DNA of 64,000 nt from CAYZED01 sp964477445 (GTDB taxonomy: Bacteria > Bacillota > Clostridia > Lutisporales > Lutisporaceae): positions 7,090-71,089 of the forward strand of contig CAYZED010000013.1 of assembly GCA_964477445.1 (NCBI GenBank), in the 5' to 3' direction. The notes under the pieces are model-generated. The model was not told the DNA's origin. It was given only the letters and a program-made list of their open reading frames with translations, and did not search any database. This document shows positions 50,630 to 60,314 of this stretch, in pieces. Made by a program: the position numbers and the translations under genes. Position 1 is the stretch's first letter; each line of letters opens with the position of its first letter.

Positions 50630-51472
50630 TTATTTACTTAATAGTGCTTTTGCCATCTCTTCCACAGTAAGTATGCTTGTGCCAATATTCAAACCAGCCT
50701 CGCGTAATTCATGTGCCAATTCAACCATTTGTGGAACTTCAAGTCCTAATTTTTTTAGTTCAGGGACTTCATTAAAAACTTCACGCGGAGTTCCTGACAT
50801 ATAAATCTCACCTTTATTCATGACGTATACTCTATCGGCATAAACAGCTTCATCCATAAAGTGAGTAATTGCAACTACCGTTATTCCTTCTTCTTTATGT
50901 AGCTTTTCAACAGTTTTCATAACCTCTCGTCGACCTGAAGGATCTAGCATAGCTGTAGCCTCATCTAGAACTATTATGTTTGGCTTCATCGCTAATATTC
51001 CAGCAATAGCTATCCTCTGTTTTTGACCTCCTGAAAGATTATGCGATGAGTCTTCTGCATAATCCAACATACCCACAATCTCTAGTGATTCATCTACTCT
51101 TTTTCGTATTTGAGCCGACTCAATACCCATATTCTCAGGCCCAAATGCAACGTCTTCTTCAACAATTGTCGCAACTATTTGATTGTCTGGGTTTTGGAAT
51201 ACCATTCCTGCACTCTGCCTTATTTCCCAAATGAATTCATTATTTAAGGTATCGAAACCATTTACTATTACTTTTCCTGTATCCGGCAATAATAAAGCGT
51301 TTATATGTTTTGCTAAAGTAGATTTACCTGACCCATTATGGCCAATCACAACAATATATTCACCTTTTTTTACGTTAACACTTACATCCTTAACGGCAAT
51401 GCTGTTAGGTCTTCCATAATTCTTATATGTATGACTTATATTTTCTGTAATAATTATATTTGAATCATTCAT
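50630..51472 (-). CDS. ecfA1: ECF transporter ATPase EcfA1
   Basis: ABC ATPase with Walker A VIGHNGSGKSTLAKHI, Q-loop VFQNPDNQIVAT, signature NLSGGQKQRIAI and Walker B IIVLDEATAMLD. In EcfA1 proteins the Walker B region carries this 'DEATAML' form. The start is set at ATG 51472, eight bases after GGAG, rather than at 51487. It is the first gene of the unit, with a promoter at 51544-51572. Confidence 0.96.
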   Translation of the reverse strand: MNDSNIIITENISHTYKNYGRPNSIAVKDVSVNVKKGEYIVVIGHNGSGKSTLAKHINALLLPDTGKVIVNGFDTLNNEFIWEIRQSAGMVFQNPDNQIVATIVEEDVAFGPENMGIESAQIRKRVDESLEIVGMLDYAEDSSHNLSGGQKQRIAIAGILAMKPNIIVLDEATAMLDPSGRREVMKTVEKLHKEEGITVVAITHFMDEAVYADRVYVMNKGEIYMSGTPREVFNEVPELKKLGLEVPQMVELAHELREAGLNIGTSILTVEEMAKALLSK

Positions 51473-51543
51473 TTGATTTTTCTCCATTTTCTCTCAGACG
51501 ATATTCATTAAAGAAATTAGCACAAAGCAAAATTCCAAACTAC

Positions 51544-51572
51544 ATTATATCAAAAAAAATCGACATTGTCTT
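51544..51572 (-). promoter_or_regulatory. Promoter candidate of the ecf-truA unit
   Basis: AAGACA and a perfect TATAAT are 17 bases apart on the minus strand, about 75 bases before ecfA1. It lies downstream of the terminator at 51651-51697. The 337-base spacer between ecfA1 and the DUF5050 gene holds this, the terminator and a tRNA-like fragment. Confidence 0.6.
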
Positions 51573-51650
51573 TCATTCCAAACCTCCAGCAATTTTTTTC
51601 ATATTCTATATCTTATTATAGTTCCTGAAAAAATCTTTACACCTTAACTC

Positions 51651-51697
51651 AAACAAAAAAATCGATACATTCTAAACATAGTCCAGAATGTATCGAT
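51651..51697 (-). terminator. Strong rho-independent terminator
   Basis: A perfect 13-base stem, ATCGATACATTCT with its complement, is followed on the minus strand by a run of seven T. It ends transcription from the DUF5050 gene side. Confidence 0.92.
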
Positions 51698-51730
51698 ACG
51701 CTTTGTAAGTGCTTTATTTTTCGTAAGGCT

Positions 51731-51790
51731 TAGTGACCCCAACGGGATTCGAACCATCCCGTAAGTGTTAGATTTATAGTCATTGGATAC
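51731..51790 (-). pseudogene. tRNA 3'-end-like fragment
   Basis: On the minus strand the stretch GGTTCGAATCCCGTTGGGGTCACTA looks like the T-arm and 3' acceptor strand of a tRNA, preceded by an anticodon-loop-like CTATAAA. The T-stem is out of register, no D-arm or 5' acceptor strand matches, and no CCA is present. So it is a remnant, as left by an integrated element at a tRNA gene, or chance. (The 25-base match is split as GGTTCGAATCCCG and TTGGGGTCACTA.). Confidence 0.35.
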
Positions 51791-51809
51791 TTTATTTATC
51801 GCAATTATT

Positions 51810-53111
51810 TTAAGTCATTCTGCACCCATTNNNNNNNNNNTAATCCAATCTACTAACATTTGAACCGTCGACGTTAGTGATCATAAGCCTTTTTGATTTT
51901 GTGTCAAAATAACATATCTTCCCATTCTTCACATCAAAGTAATGAATCGGCCCTTTTATTATATTCATAAATCCAGTTCCGTCAATTTTTATGCGATGTA
52001 AATCTTGTTCAATTCCACCTATATAATAAATCCATCCGTCATCATATTTAATCTGGCTTGCATCTTCAGGCGCTATGATTTTTAATAAATTATTATTGAC
52101 TTCCTTCGATAAATCGCCCACGCTAACAGAATATATATAATTTTTATCGAGACTGTTTATAAAATAAATGTATCCGCTATTATATGCAAATCCTTTTGTT
52201 TTATTACTCATTACTCTTTTGTCTCGATTAGCTGAATTTACCCATATTTCATTATTCATTGAAATATTTCTATATAAAAACCCATCAGATGTATAAATCA
52301 GATTATCTGCATACTTTTTCGACATAATATACACTTCATAAGTACTATAATCAACATAACTAAGTTGTTTTTCTCCATTAAAATCAGGAATAAAATACAA
52401 TTTAGTGTCTGTTGAATATAGTTCGCTGGCACTATTATTAAATAGCATTGTTTTTTTATTTGAATTTTCACGCCTGTAAATTCCGAAACCTGGTGCTGAA
52501 TAAGCAACTATTAATTTGCCATTCGTGTCATTTGAAACACTAACGCTATCAATCGATAGATCGCTAAGACGAGTTTTTTGAGTTCCATCTAGGTTTATAC
52601 TATACAATCTACTGTTGTCTGAAGTGCTCGCATAATAAACTTTCCCCTGAAATATCAACGGGTTTGTTATTATATCAGATCTTGAGGCAGAATCACTAAA
52701 GAAATAGATAAGAATGAAAATAATAAAGAATGTTAGAACAATCAATCCCCCAAATCTGAGATTATAGTTTCTTTTTTCAATTCTAGCAGCCTCATTTTTT
52801 AAATCTAAAGTATTTAATTTTTCTTTAGCATAATCCCCTAATTCATATTTTCGATCCAATAATTTGGCATCCTCCAGCTCATTCGCGCGCTGAATTGCAG
52901 CTCTTATCGTGTCTTTCTTTATATTATTACAATTTGGTTCGTCTTTTGAATCTAAGCAACCAATATCATCAGGCTTCGAAATTATAAGCGAATCAATGCT
53001 CTCTTCATTCTTTTCTTCTTGTGGAATCGTCCAAAGGACATGACCACAATTATCGCAATATCGCAAATTATCTCCTAGATCAAATCCGCATTTTGGGCAA
53101 CTTCTTTGCAT
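51810..53111 (-). CDS. Zinc-ribbon, membrane-anchored DUF5050-type protein
   Basis: About 433 residues. An N-terminal zinc ribbon (CPKCGFDLGDNLRYCDNCG) is followed by an acidic linker, a coiled stretch, one membrane helix at about residues 125-147 (LIVLTFFIIFILIYFFSD) and an outer beta-propeller-like part with repeated 'YYAST', 'IYYIGG', 'RIKIDGTG' units typical of DUF5050. The function is unknown; an outer sensor tied to an inner zinc ribbon is inferred. The start is ATG 53111 with GGAGG six bases before. A gap at 51831 hides the end, so the last residues shown are uncertain. Confidence 0.75.
   Translation of the reverse strand: MQRSCPKCGFDLGDNLRYCDNCGHVLWTIPQEEKNEESIDSLIISKPDDIGCLDSKDEPNCNNIKKDTIRAAIQRANELEDAKLLDRKYELGDYAKEKLNTLDLKNEAARIEKRNYNLRFGGLIVLTFFIIFILIYFFSDSASRSDIITNPLIFQGKVYYASTSDNSRLYSINLDGTQKTRLSDLSIDSVSVSNDTNGKLIVAYSAPGFGIYRRENSNKKTMLFNNSASELYSTDTKLYFIPDFNGEKQLSYVDYSTYEVYIMSKKYADNLIYTSDGFLYRNISMNNEIWVNSANRDKRVMSNKTKGFAYNSGYIYFINSLDKNYIYSVSVGDLSKEVNNNLLKIIAPEDASQIKYDDGWIYYIGGIEQDLHRIKIDGTGFMNIIKGPIHYFDVKNGKICYFDTKSKRLMITNVDGSNVSRLDXXXXNGCRMT
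51831..51840. other. Assembly gap (10 N) at the end of the DUF5050 gene
   Basis: The gap falls just before the apparent stop, so the true 3' end of the gene is not certain. Confidence 0.99.
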
Positions 53112-53267
53112 ATGTAGCCTCCCATTCATGTTTATAATTAATATATTACGCTATCGTAATTATATAGTTTTTCCGAAAGCTCTTTTTTCCCTGTTTCGCT
53201 AAAATAAAATTCTTTAATTTGGTTTACTAGATTCATATATTCGCATCTAATAAGCTCAACTCCTTAA

Positions 53268-54026
53268 CTAGATTCCATTGATTATTAACTCAACCGGGCA
53301 ATGATCCGAACCCATAATAGACGGATGAATTACAGCGTCTAACATAAAGTCTTGTAATTTCTTCGAAACGCAAAAATAGTCTATACGCCAACCAATATTC
53401 TTCTCTCTCGAATTTGCAAAATTTGACCACCACGAGTATGCTCCTATTTTATCTGGATAAAAACATCTATAGCTATCAACGAATCCAGCTTTTAACAGCT
53501 CTGAAAATTTCGATCTTTCTTCATCACTAAATCCAGCGTTCTTCCTGTTTGACTTAGGATTAGCTAAATCAATCTCATTATGAGCGACATTTAAATCCCC
53601 ACATACTATTACTGGCTTGATCTCATCAAGTTTTACGAGATATTCTCTAAAAGCGTCTTCCCACATCATTCTGTAAGGTAGTCTTGCCAATTCTCTTTGT
53701 GAATTTGGTGTATATACGTTAACTAAAAAAAACTTCTCATACTCCAAAGTTATTGTTCGTCCTTCATTGTCATGTTCCGATACTCCAATGCCGATTTTTA
53801 CGGAAATCGGTTCTATCTTTGAAAAAATTGCTGTTCCTGAGTAACCTTTTTTTATTGCATAGTTCCAATACTGAGAATATCCATCCAAAGATAGATCAAT
53901 CTGACCTTCTTGAAGCTTTGTTTCTTGAATACAAAAAATGTCCGCTTCGAAGTTATTAAAAATATCAACAAATCCTTTACTAACGTTTGACCTTAATCCA
54001 TTAACATTCCATGATATAAGTTTCAT
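53268..54026 (-). CDS. xthA: Exodeoxyribonuclease III
   Basis: An ExoIII/AP endonuclease of about 252 residues with MKLISWNVNGLR, the metal Glu in IFCIQETKLQ, VNVYTPNSQRE, VIVCGDLNVAHNEIDL and the ending IMGSDHCPVELII. It cuts DNA at abasic sites and trims 3' ends. The start is placed at MKLISWN (54026); the longer frame adds 14 untypical residues that overlap the upstream gene. The 140 bases downstream (53130-53267) hold only a doubtful 32-codon frame. Confidence 0.95.
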   Translation of the reverse strand: MKLISWNVNGLRSNVSKGFVDIFNNFEADIFCIQETKLQEGQIDLSLDGYSQYWNYAIKKGYSGTAIFSKIEPISVKIGIGVSEHDNEGRTITLEYEKFFLVNVYTPNSQRELARLPYRMMWEDAFREYLVKLDEIKPVIVCGDLNVAHNEIDLANPKSNRKNAGFSDEERSKFSELLKAGFVDSYRCFYPDKIGAYSWWSNFANSREKNIGWRIDYFCVSKKLQDFMLDAVIHPSIMGSDHCPVELIINGI

Positions 54027-54064
54027 GCTTATGACCTTCACTTTCAAGATTTTGTAATAGCAAT

Positions 54065-55078
54065 TCATTTATGCAGTGTGTTTTCAAATAATCCAATCGC
54101 CATTTTTTCTATTAAGTCTTTCATTTCCAATTTGCTCGTCCAGCATTCAGGAACCGCCTCAATTCCCAGACTTGCACCAAGTATACTTCCTGTGATAATG
54201 CCCGTACTATCACTGTCACCGCTGTGATTTACAGAAGCTAGAACTGCTGAACTAAAGTCATTTTTATATCTTAGTGCACAAAAAACTCCTATTGCTAATG
54301 CTTCTTCACCTAGCCAACCCTCTCCGAGCTCAAGCAAACAAGCCTTAACAGATTTCGCGCTTTTAGCTAATTCCAATGCTTTTCTTAAATGAAATTCCAC
54401 TTCTTCATTACCCTTGTAATGAACTAGTTTTTCTAATGCGGTTTCAACAGCTCTTTCTACTTCATAACCCTCTATAATTTCCGAAATAATCAAAGAAAAA
54501 GCTCCCGCTGAAAGGTATCCTGCTGGATGGCAATGTGTAATGCAAGCAATCATATTTCCTAAATCAAATGCTGTTTCTGAATCAAAAAATAATCCCACTG
54601 GTGCATTTCTCATAACAGCTCCGCAACCTTTGCTCTTATTAATAGGATTTAATATCGTTCCTGCTCGACCACTCTTTAGTGCTCTGATGCTTGTTTTACC
54701 TGGTCTTCTTAAATTATATACTCTCTCATCATCTATTAATCCATCTTTATAAATATCTAATTTGGTTGTTTTTAGCGGTCTCTCTTGAGTATATAGCCAC
54801 CTTAAATAACTTATATAAACTTGATTCATAACTTGATCTTCTAAAATAACTGATTCATCTTTTATTGAATTTATTAATCCTTCTGCCGTAAAGAGCGCCA
54901 TTTGAGTATCTTTGATTTCGGCCATATTCCCTTCTTTACAAGTCAAATCTAAAATGCCTACCTCACCATATACATCTTTAATCTCATCAAAACTCATAGT
55001 TTCAATTGGCCATCCTAATGAATCTCCTACCGCTCCTCCTAGCAAACATCCAAGATAAAAGTTCAATCCCTTACTCAT
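54065..55078 (-). CDS. ADP-ribosylglycohydrolase family protein
   Basis: The 337-residue protein has the ARH/DraG pattern: GCLLGGAVGDSLGWPIE at the start, CGAVMRNAPVGLFF, THCHPAGYLSAGAFS and the metal site VNHSGDSDSTGIITG with the two Asp near residue 285. Family enzymes remove ADP-ribose from proteins or small molecules with two Mg ions. It stands directly upstream of exoA, with a spacer of about 38 bases, which hints at a repair link. GGAGGGC precedes the ATG. Confidence 0.93.
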   Translation of the reverse strand: MSKGLNFYLGCLLGGAVGDSLGWPIETMSFDEIKDVYGEVGILDLTCKEGNMAEIKDTQMALFTAEGLINSIKDESVILEDQVMNQVYISYLRWLYTQERPLKTTKLDIYKDGLIDDERVYNLRRPGKTSIRALKSGRAGTILNPINKSKGCGAVMRNAPVGLFFDSETAFDLGNMIACITHCHPAGYLSAGAFSLIISEIIEGYEVERAVETALEKLVHYKGNEEVEFHLRKALELAKSAKSVKACLLELGEGWLGEEALAIGVFCALRYKNDFSSAVLASVNHSGDSDSTGIITGSILGASLGIEAVPECWTSKLEMKDLIEKMAIGLFENTLHK

Positions 55079-55122
55079 AATTAAGCCCTCCTTCTAATTA
55101 CTTAAATATTTATCAACAACTA

Positions 55123-56343
55123 CTAATTGCTAATAGTATGTACTTTATCCGTCCATTGAACTGCATCAAGATATAGTTTGGGCAAAATATTCATTGGTAT
55201 ACCAAAATCCCCCGAGATTTTTTTTGTTTGATTCCAGTCACCTATTTCATAAGCCTTTACTAGCAAAAAAACATCCAAAAAGATTCCGATATTACCTTCA
55301 AGTGCTCTTTTTATATCTTCATTTATTGGTAATTCCTTCAAAACATCTTCCATTTTTCTTTCCATTAAGACATCTATCATTGAAAACATGCCTAAAATGA
55401 AAAACTCAGATGATTTTTCTCCTTGATTTACAAGCAAACTTATCTTTTCCGCAAATCTGGCCCTTATCATACAAGTTCTAGTAACAATATCTGGCTTACC
55501 CTCTCCCATTCCTCTTACTAAAACTAATACAACCCATTTTTTTAATTCGTTCATTCCAACTATCATCAATGCATGTTTAATGGAGTTAATACTAGTAGTT
55601 AAATACTGACCGGCTTCATTTATATATTTTAATAGTTTGAAAGTAAGAGAAATATCTTTTTCGATTATTTCAGCTAATTCATCGAATTTTGCATCTCTCT
55701 TATTAATAATGCTAAATAATTGAGATATGCTAACCTGCGTAGTTCTAATATCTTTACCAGAAACAATTACTGGCTTACTGAAAAAATATCCTTGAAAATA
55801 TGTGTAGCCCCATTCAACTGCTTGCTTGAAGTCTTCGTATGTTTCAACTTTCTCCGCCAAGAATTTTATACGCTTATTGCTAATTTTTTTCATTACATTT
55901 TTGCGTTCTATTCCCTTGGTTATGATAAAATCAATCTTAATAATATCAGCTAAATCAATGAGTGGTTGATATAATGGATCAAATACAAAATCATCTAAAG
56001 CAACTATATATCCATTCTTTTTTAATTCTTTAACAGAATCTAGTATATCTTGCGTTGGCATAATATTCTCTAGTATTTCTACTACTAAGCTATTTTTTGT
56101 AAACATTAGGGCAACTCTATCATTTAGTAATTTTTCGGTGAAATTAACAAAAGCTTTCTTACCACAAGCTAATGTGCTAAGTCCAATAGTCATTAATCCA
56201 TCAGTTATTACAGTAGATGTAGCAGTATCACCATCAACCCCATCACTAAAACTATTAACATTTCCACTTCTATAAAGTAGTTCATATGCAACAACTTCTT
56301 GATTTTTGTTTAAAATAGGTTGCCTCGCAACAAATACATCCAT
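55123..56343 (-). CDS. EAL-HDOD signalling protein
   Basis: About 406 residues: a degenerate EAL domain (MDVFVARQPILNKNQEV, AYELLYRSG, VVEILENIM, VALDDFVFDPLY, DIIKIDF, LAEKVET) followed from about residue 205 by an HDOD domain (SLTFKLLKYINEAGQYLTT, SIKHALMIVGMNELKKWVV). This is the YuxH/CdgJ type, which usually binds partners rather than cutting c-di-GMP. The start is ATG 56343, seven bases after GAGGTG. It ends an operon with a hybrid kinase, an Hpt protein and a receiver, so it is probably the output. Confidence 0.9.
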   Translation of the reverse strand: MDVFVARQPILNKNQEVVAYELLYRSGNVNSFSDGVDGDTATSTVITDGLMTIGLSTLACGKKAFVNFTEKLLNDRVALMFTKNSLVVEILENIMPTQDILDSVKELKKNGYIVALDDFVFDPLYQPLIDLADIIKIDFIITKGIERKNVMKKISNKRIKFLAEKVETYEDFKQAVEWGYTYFQGYFFSKPVIVSGKDIRTTQVSISQLFSIINKRDAKFDELAEIIEKDISLTFKLLKYINEAGQYLTTSINSIKHALMIVGMNELKKWVVLVLVRGMGEGKPDIVTRTCMIRARFAEKISLLVNQGEKSSEFFILGMFSMIDVLMERKMEDVLKELPINEDIKRALEGNIGIFLDVFLLVKAYEIGDWNQTKKISGDFGIPMNILPKLYLDAVQWTDKVHTISN

Positions 56344-56387
56344 TTTTTTCACCTCATTTCATCCTGTTTTATATTATTTATAATTTA

Positions 56388-56804
56388 TCACAAAATATCT
56401 TTGTTCCTAGAAATTGCTTCTTCAATTTTTTCTAAGAAACTATTGCGATTAATAGGTTTTCGAATATAATCATCAACTCCAAGTTCTTTCGCTCTGATTA
56501 CATTTTTTGCATCAGCATGCTCAGTTAATACGATAATTGGAATATTCGAATATCTTTCATCATCTTTGAGTTTAGCAATGAGTTCAAATCCACTTTCACT
56601 TTTTAAGGTAAGATCCATAATTATTAAATCTGCCAATTTACCATATTCTTCAACCTTCATAAATAGGCCGATTTCTCCCCCAACTTCAACTGGAATTATA
56701 CCAATTTGTTTAAGTAGCAATTTAACTTCAAATCTAACAGTAGGAGAATCCTCTACGATAATTATCTTTTTTTTGCTCTCCAACATTACACTCTCGTCAT
56801 CCAT
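56388..56804 (-). CDS. Single-domain response regulator
   Basis: About 138 residues of receiver: acidic pair in IIIVEDSPTVR, the phospho-Asp in DLIIMDLTLKSESG, the Thr in PIIVLTEHADAK and the Lys in DYIRKPINRNSF. There is no output domain. An N-terminal extension of about 15 residues precedes the fold. It would take a phosphate from the Hpt protein coded just upstream and act on a partner, perhaps the EAL-HDOD protein downstream. The start ATG with GGTGA is preferred to a GTG three codons earlier. Confidence 0.92.
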   Translation of the reverse strand: MDDESVMLESKKKIIIVEDSPTVRFEVKLLLKQIGIIPVEVGGEIGLFMKVEEYGKLADLIIMDLTLKSESGFELIAKLKDDERYSNIPIIVLTEHADAKNVIRAKELGVDDYIRKPINRNSFLEKIEEAISRNKDIL

Positions 56805-56818
56805 TTTTTTCACCAGTC

Positions 56819-57187
56819 CTATTCTAAAGTAATATTTAGTCTCTCAAAATCTTCCGTTATGCTCTGCTTCGTTACTTTAAATACTTTCTTAACATTTTCG
56901 ATATCTTCTTCAATTCCTTCATAGGTTTCTGATTTTAGCTTCAAATCAATTTCTTCAGCATATTTATTCATACTGTATAGGTTTAGATTTATTGATACCC
57001 CTTTAATATTATGTACTGTTCTTTGCATCTTTGACCAATCAAAACTAGCAAGTTGAGAATCAATTTCAGAAAATTCCGAATCCATTTCTTTTAAATACTC
57101 AGCAAATAGAAGTGCAATATCTTCTATATCTGCTCCTAATTCCGCGGCTAAACCTTCAACGTCTATTTTTTCAATAATAATTGACAT
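56819..57187 (-). CDS. Stand-alone Hpt phosphotransfer protein
   Basis: A 122-residue all-helical Hpt protein with the phospho-His in RTVHNIKGVSINLNLYS (H-x-x-K-G). It passes phosphate between the receiver of the hybrid kinase encoded upstream and the stand-alone receiver downstream. It lies 12 bases after the kinase stop and 14 bases before the receiver, so the relay is one transcript. Confidence 0.92.
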   Translation of the reverse strand: MSIIIEKIDVEGLAAELGADIEDIALLFAEYLKEMDSEFSEIDSQLASFDWSKMQRTVHNIKGVSINLNLYSMNKYAEEIDLKLKSETYEGIEEDIENVKKVFKVTKQSITEDFERLNITLE

Positions 57188-57199
57188 TCCAACACCTCT

Positions 57200-59433
57200 T
57201 TATGTATATTTTTTTAGCATTTCATATAGTGCTGCTATTCTAATCGGTTTTGATAAATGATCCGTCATTCCAGCGTCAATACACGCTTCAATATCATCTT
57301 GAGTTGCACCAGCAGTGAGTGCAATTATCGGCGTATGCTTTTCTTCATATAATTCTCTTTCCTGTTTTCTTAAAATCTTTGTGGCTTGTAATCCATCCAT
57401 TTCTGGCATCATAATATCCATTAAAACTATGTCATAATTTGATTTAGAAAACATATCACATACTATTAATCCATTCTCAGCGAATTCAAACATACAATTT
57501 AATTTCTTTAAATTTATCGCTGCAATTTCTCTGTTTATTCTATTATCTTCTGCTACCAGGACTTTAACCCCTTTAAGTCGTTCATAATCGATTTCAGTTT
57601 TTTCACTGCAAATAGAACTCTTAAAGCACTCTCCCTCCGTTGAATTACCAGAAACATCAAAAGGTATTTTACAAATAAAAGCACTGCCTTTACCACTTTC
57701 GCTCTCTAGCAATAGCTCACCATTCATTAACTCTACTAAGTTTTTTACTATAGACAAACCTAATCCAGTTCCACCATATTTTCTGGTCGTTGTACTATCT
57801 GCTTGCCTAAAACTTTCGAAAATCCTATTTTGGCTTTCTTTCGGTATACCTATACCATTATCTTTTACATAAATCTCAATATTTATCTTTCCATCAGAAT
57901 TACTTATTTTTTTCGAACCAACTATAACGGTTCCTTCATGCGTAAACTTTATCGCATTACCGATTAAATTCACAAATATTTGACGAATTCTTGTGTAATC
58001 ACCAATAATAACTTCATCAATTTTATCATCAATTTCGGCTTTCATATATATTGATTTACCAGCTGCTGTAACTGAAAAAGTTTCAACCATTTCGTTTGTT
58101 AAAGCTTTCAGATTAAAAGGGGATGTTTCGAGTTCCATTTTTCCGGCTTCAATTTTTGAGAAATCGAGAATATCATTTAAAATTCCCATAAGCGAAATTG
58201 CAGAATTCAATATTATATTAATATAGTACTGCTGTTTATCTTTGGAAAGATCTCCTGCGTCTAAAATTTCCGCCATTCCAATAACCGCATTTAATGGAGT
58301 CCTGATTTCATGGCTCATATTTGCTAAGAAAAAATCTTTAGCTCTGTTGGCATTTTCCGCTTCTAATTTTGCCTTTTCTGCAATTTGTATAGCTGCTTCC
58401 AATTCGGTAATATCTCTTAAAACAATGATTTCTCCTGTTTTCTTCCCTCTCTTATTATATATCGAACTGATTNNNNNNNNNNTGTATGAAGGATCTGCGA
58501 CTCAAGCTGATTCTATGAATTTAGAGGAACTTTTTCTTCTTTGCCCTCGACATCTTTTAAGTATTCTATTAATTCTTTCCATTTTATCAATGAAACCGCA
58601 AGTTCTTTCCCTAAGTATTGATAGTTTCCTGAATTATTCTGATAGATAAGTTTTCTCGCACTTTTGTTTAAGTCAATAATCCTTTTTTTGTTATCCAATA
58701 CAATAACAAGATCATTCATTTCTTCTACCAAGATATCTCTCGCAACAGGGACAATTTCTAACATTTTCATGTTGAAGAGCGCGAAGAAGAGAAAAATTCC
58801 GGTTAACACAAACGCAAAAGGTGTTAAATCGAGGTTATTAAAATTAATAATATTAAAATTAAACAACAAATTTGCAATAAAAGGAAAAACAGCTGATATT
58901 AGGACAAGTACGGCTTGCATTCTGTAAATTCTTGTCATTCTAATACTCGCTCTGATGAACACGTACATACCAAGTAAAATAAAAACATACAAATATATCA
59001 TATTTGTCCAGAAGAAAACCCCATTATCTAGAACAAGGAAACCCTCTTTAATAGCTGTTTTTGAATAGTATAAATTATGCAATGGATTTGTCCAAAGAAA
59101 AAACATACATATAACTGGAACTATGCTTGCAATAATCCATTCCCTTTTCCTAAATGGTTTCAAACGATTTTCGTATTCTCTCGCTAGCGCATAGAAGGCC
59201 AAAGGAACAATTTCAATGCCAATATATCGAAGGTTCGAAATTATTAATTTAGTATTAAAATCTTGATTAGTTAGAACTACTAACTGAAAAAATGTCCATA
59301 TTGCAATACCTGCCATCATTATCGCAAAAGGGCGTGATCCAGGTGATTCATTCTTTCTAAAAACTGTCACTGATAAAACAAAAGATAATATTGCACAAAT
59401 TATCAATGCTATAAAATAAATAGTCTCCGGCAT
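57200..59433 (-). CDS. Hybrid histidine kinase, 7TM sensor (split by gap)
   Basis: One gene interrupted by ten N at 58473. The N-terminal part (59433-58513) has seven membrane helices of the 7TM-7TMR histidine-kinase type and a PAS-like start (DLVIVLDNKKRIIDLNKSAR). The other part has the PAS end (KTGEIIVLRDITELE), a short coil, HisKA with FLANMSHEIRTPLNAVIGMA, HATPase with NLIGNAIKFTHEG, DNGIGIP and GGTGLGLSIV, and a receiver with IVLMDIMMPEMDG. It starts the relay kinase - receiver - Hpt - receiver. The apparent stop left of the gap looks like a contig-end error. Start chosen after GGAGGG. Confidence 0.9.
58473..58482. other. Assembly gap (10 N) in the hybrid kinase gene
   Basis: The sequence next to the gap on one side ends in an in-frame stop not expected in a PAS domain, as for an untrimmed contig end. 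Confidence 0.97.
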
Positions 59434-59504
59434 AGTTCCCTCCGATATCATTCAAAGTCAGTAAATCTGTCTAGCTAATCCTAATTCCTGAAATTTAACT
59501 ATAA

Positions 59505-60302
59505 TCAAACATGCAAGTCTCTTTTTTTATAAAATATGTAAGTTACGCCTATAAACACAAGAATCAATGCGCTCGATAGTAACACATAACCGTTTTCCAA
59601 ACCAACACCTTTGATTAGTTCCTTCGAGTCAAAATATTTAAACGGTGTTAGGAACTTAAGATTATCAAGTTTATTATTTAAGTCAATCATTGCTGAGAAT
59701 ATATATGCCGCAAGTAATATAAGGGCTGATAGCTGTCCAGTCTTTTTTGGATTTCTTGAGATTGAGGAAATCCCAGCTCCTAAAAACATAAATATTAGTT
59801 GAAAAACAAACAATGCAACCATCATTAAAATTATACCTTTATTAAAATCAGGTCCTTTATTATAAATCGAAATCGCTTGTATTGAAGCCAAACATGTAAC
59901 CAAATTAATAATAACAATATTTATAAAAGCTGCTATAAGCTTATATGTTATTATAGCCCATCTGCTTCGTGGTTTAACATAAAGATAATCAGCCGTTTTA
60001 TCTCTTTCTTCTTTTGATATTATTGATGAACCAATAAACACTGCATGGATTCCTGCCAAAAGCATAAAATAAAGAAAAAACATTGAATAAAATCCTGAAA
60101 TGCTACCTATGTCTATACCATTTAGTCCAAAAATCGCTATTACTGACTTTGGTAACTGACTAAACAGCTCTACACCCGCCGATCCAGCACCTGAAATGCC
60201 AGAATATTTCACCATACCAACGTAAACCATGAAAATCATAGTTAAAGACCAAATTATTAAGGATTTTCTATTTGCTTTTAATTCTCTCAGTATAATATTC
60301 AT
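59505..60302 (-). CDS. ABC-2-type permease, subunit 1
   Basis: A 265-residue membrane protein with six hydrophobic segments and the cytoplasmic EERDKTADYLYVKPRSRWAII loop that ABC-2 permeases of this sort use to meet the ATPase. It pairs with the second permease upstream (13-base spacer). The exporter's cargo is unknown; antimicrobial peptide or lipid export is common for this layout. Confidence 0.88.
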   Translation of the reverse strand: MNIILRELKANRKSLIIWSLTMIFMVYVGMVKYSGISGAGSAGVELFSQLPKSVIAIFGLNGIDIGSISGFYSMFFLYFMLLAGIHAVFIGSSIISKEERDKTADYLYVKPRSRWAIITYKLIAAFINIVIINLVTCLASIQAISIYNKGPDFNKGIILMMVALFVFQLIFMFLGAGISSISRNPKKTGQLSALILLAAYIFSAMIDLNNKLDNLKFLTPFKYFDSKELIKGVGLENGYVLLSSALILVFIGVTYIFYKKRDLHV

Positions 60303-60314
60303 AATTTGTCCCCC

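Noticed and set aside
51731..51790. Intact tRNA gene
   Set aside because: No D-arm or 5' acceptor strand, and the T-stem is out of register.
53143..53241. A 32-codon frame downstream of the DUF5050/exoA junction
   Set aside because: No binding site at its ATG and no recognisable family.
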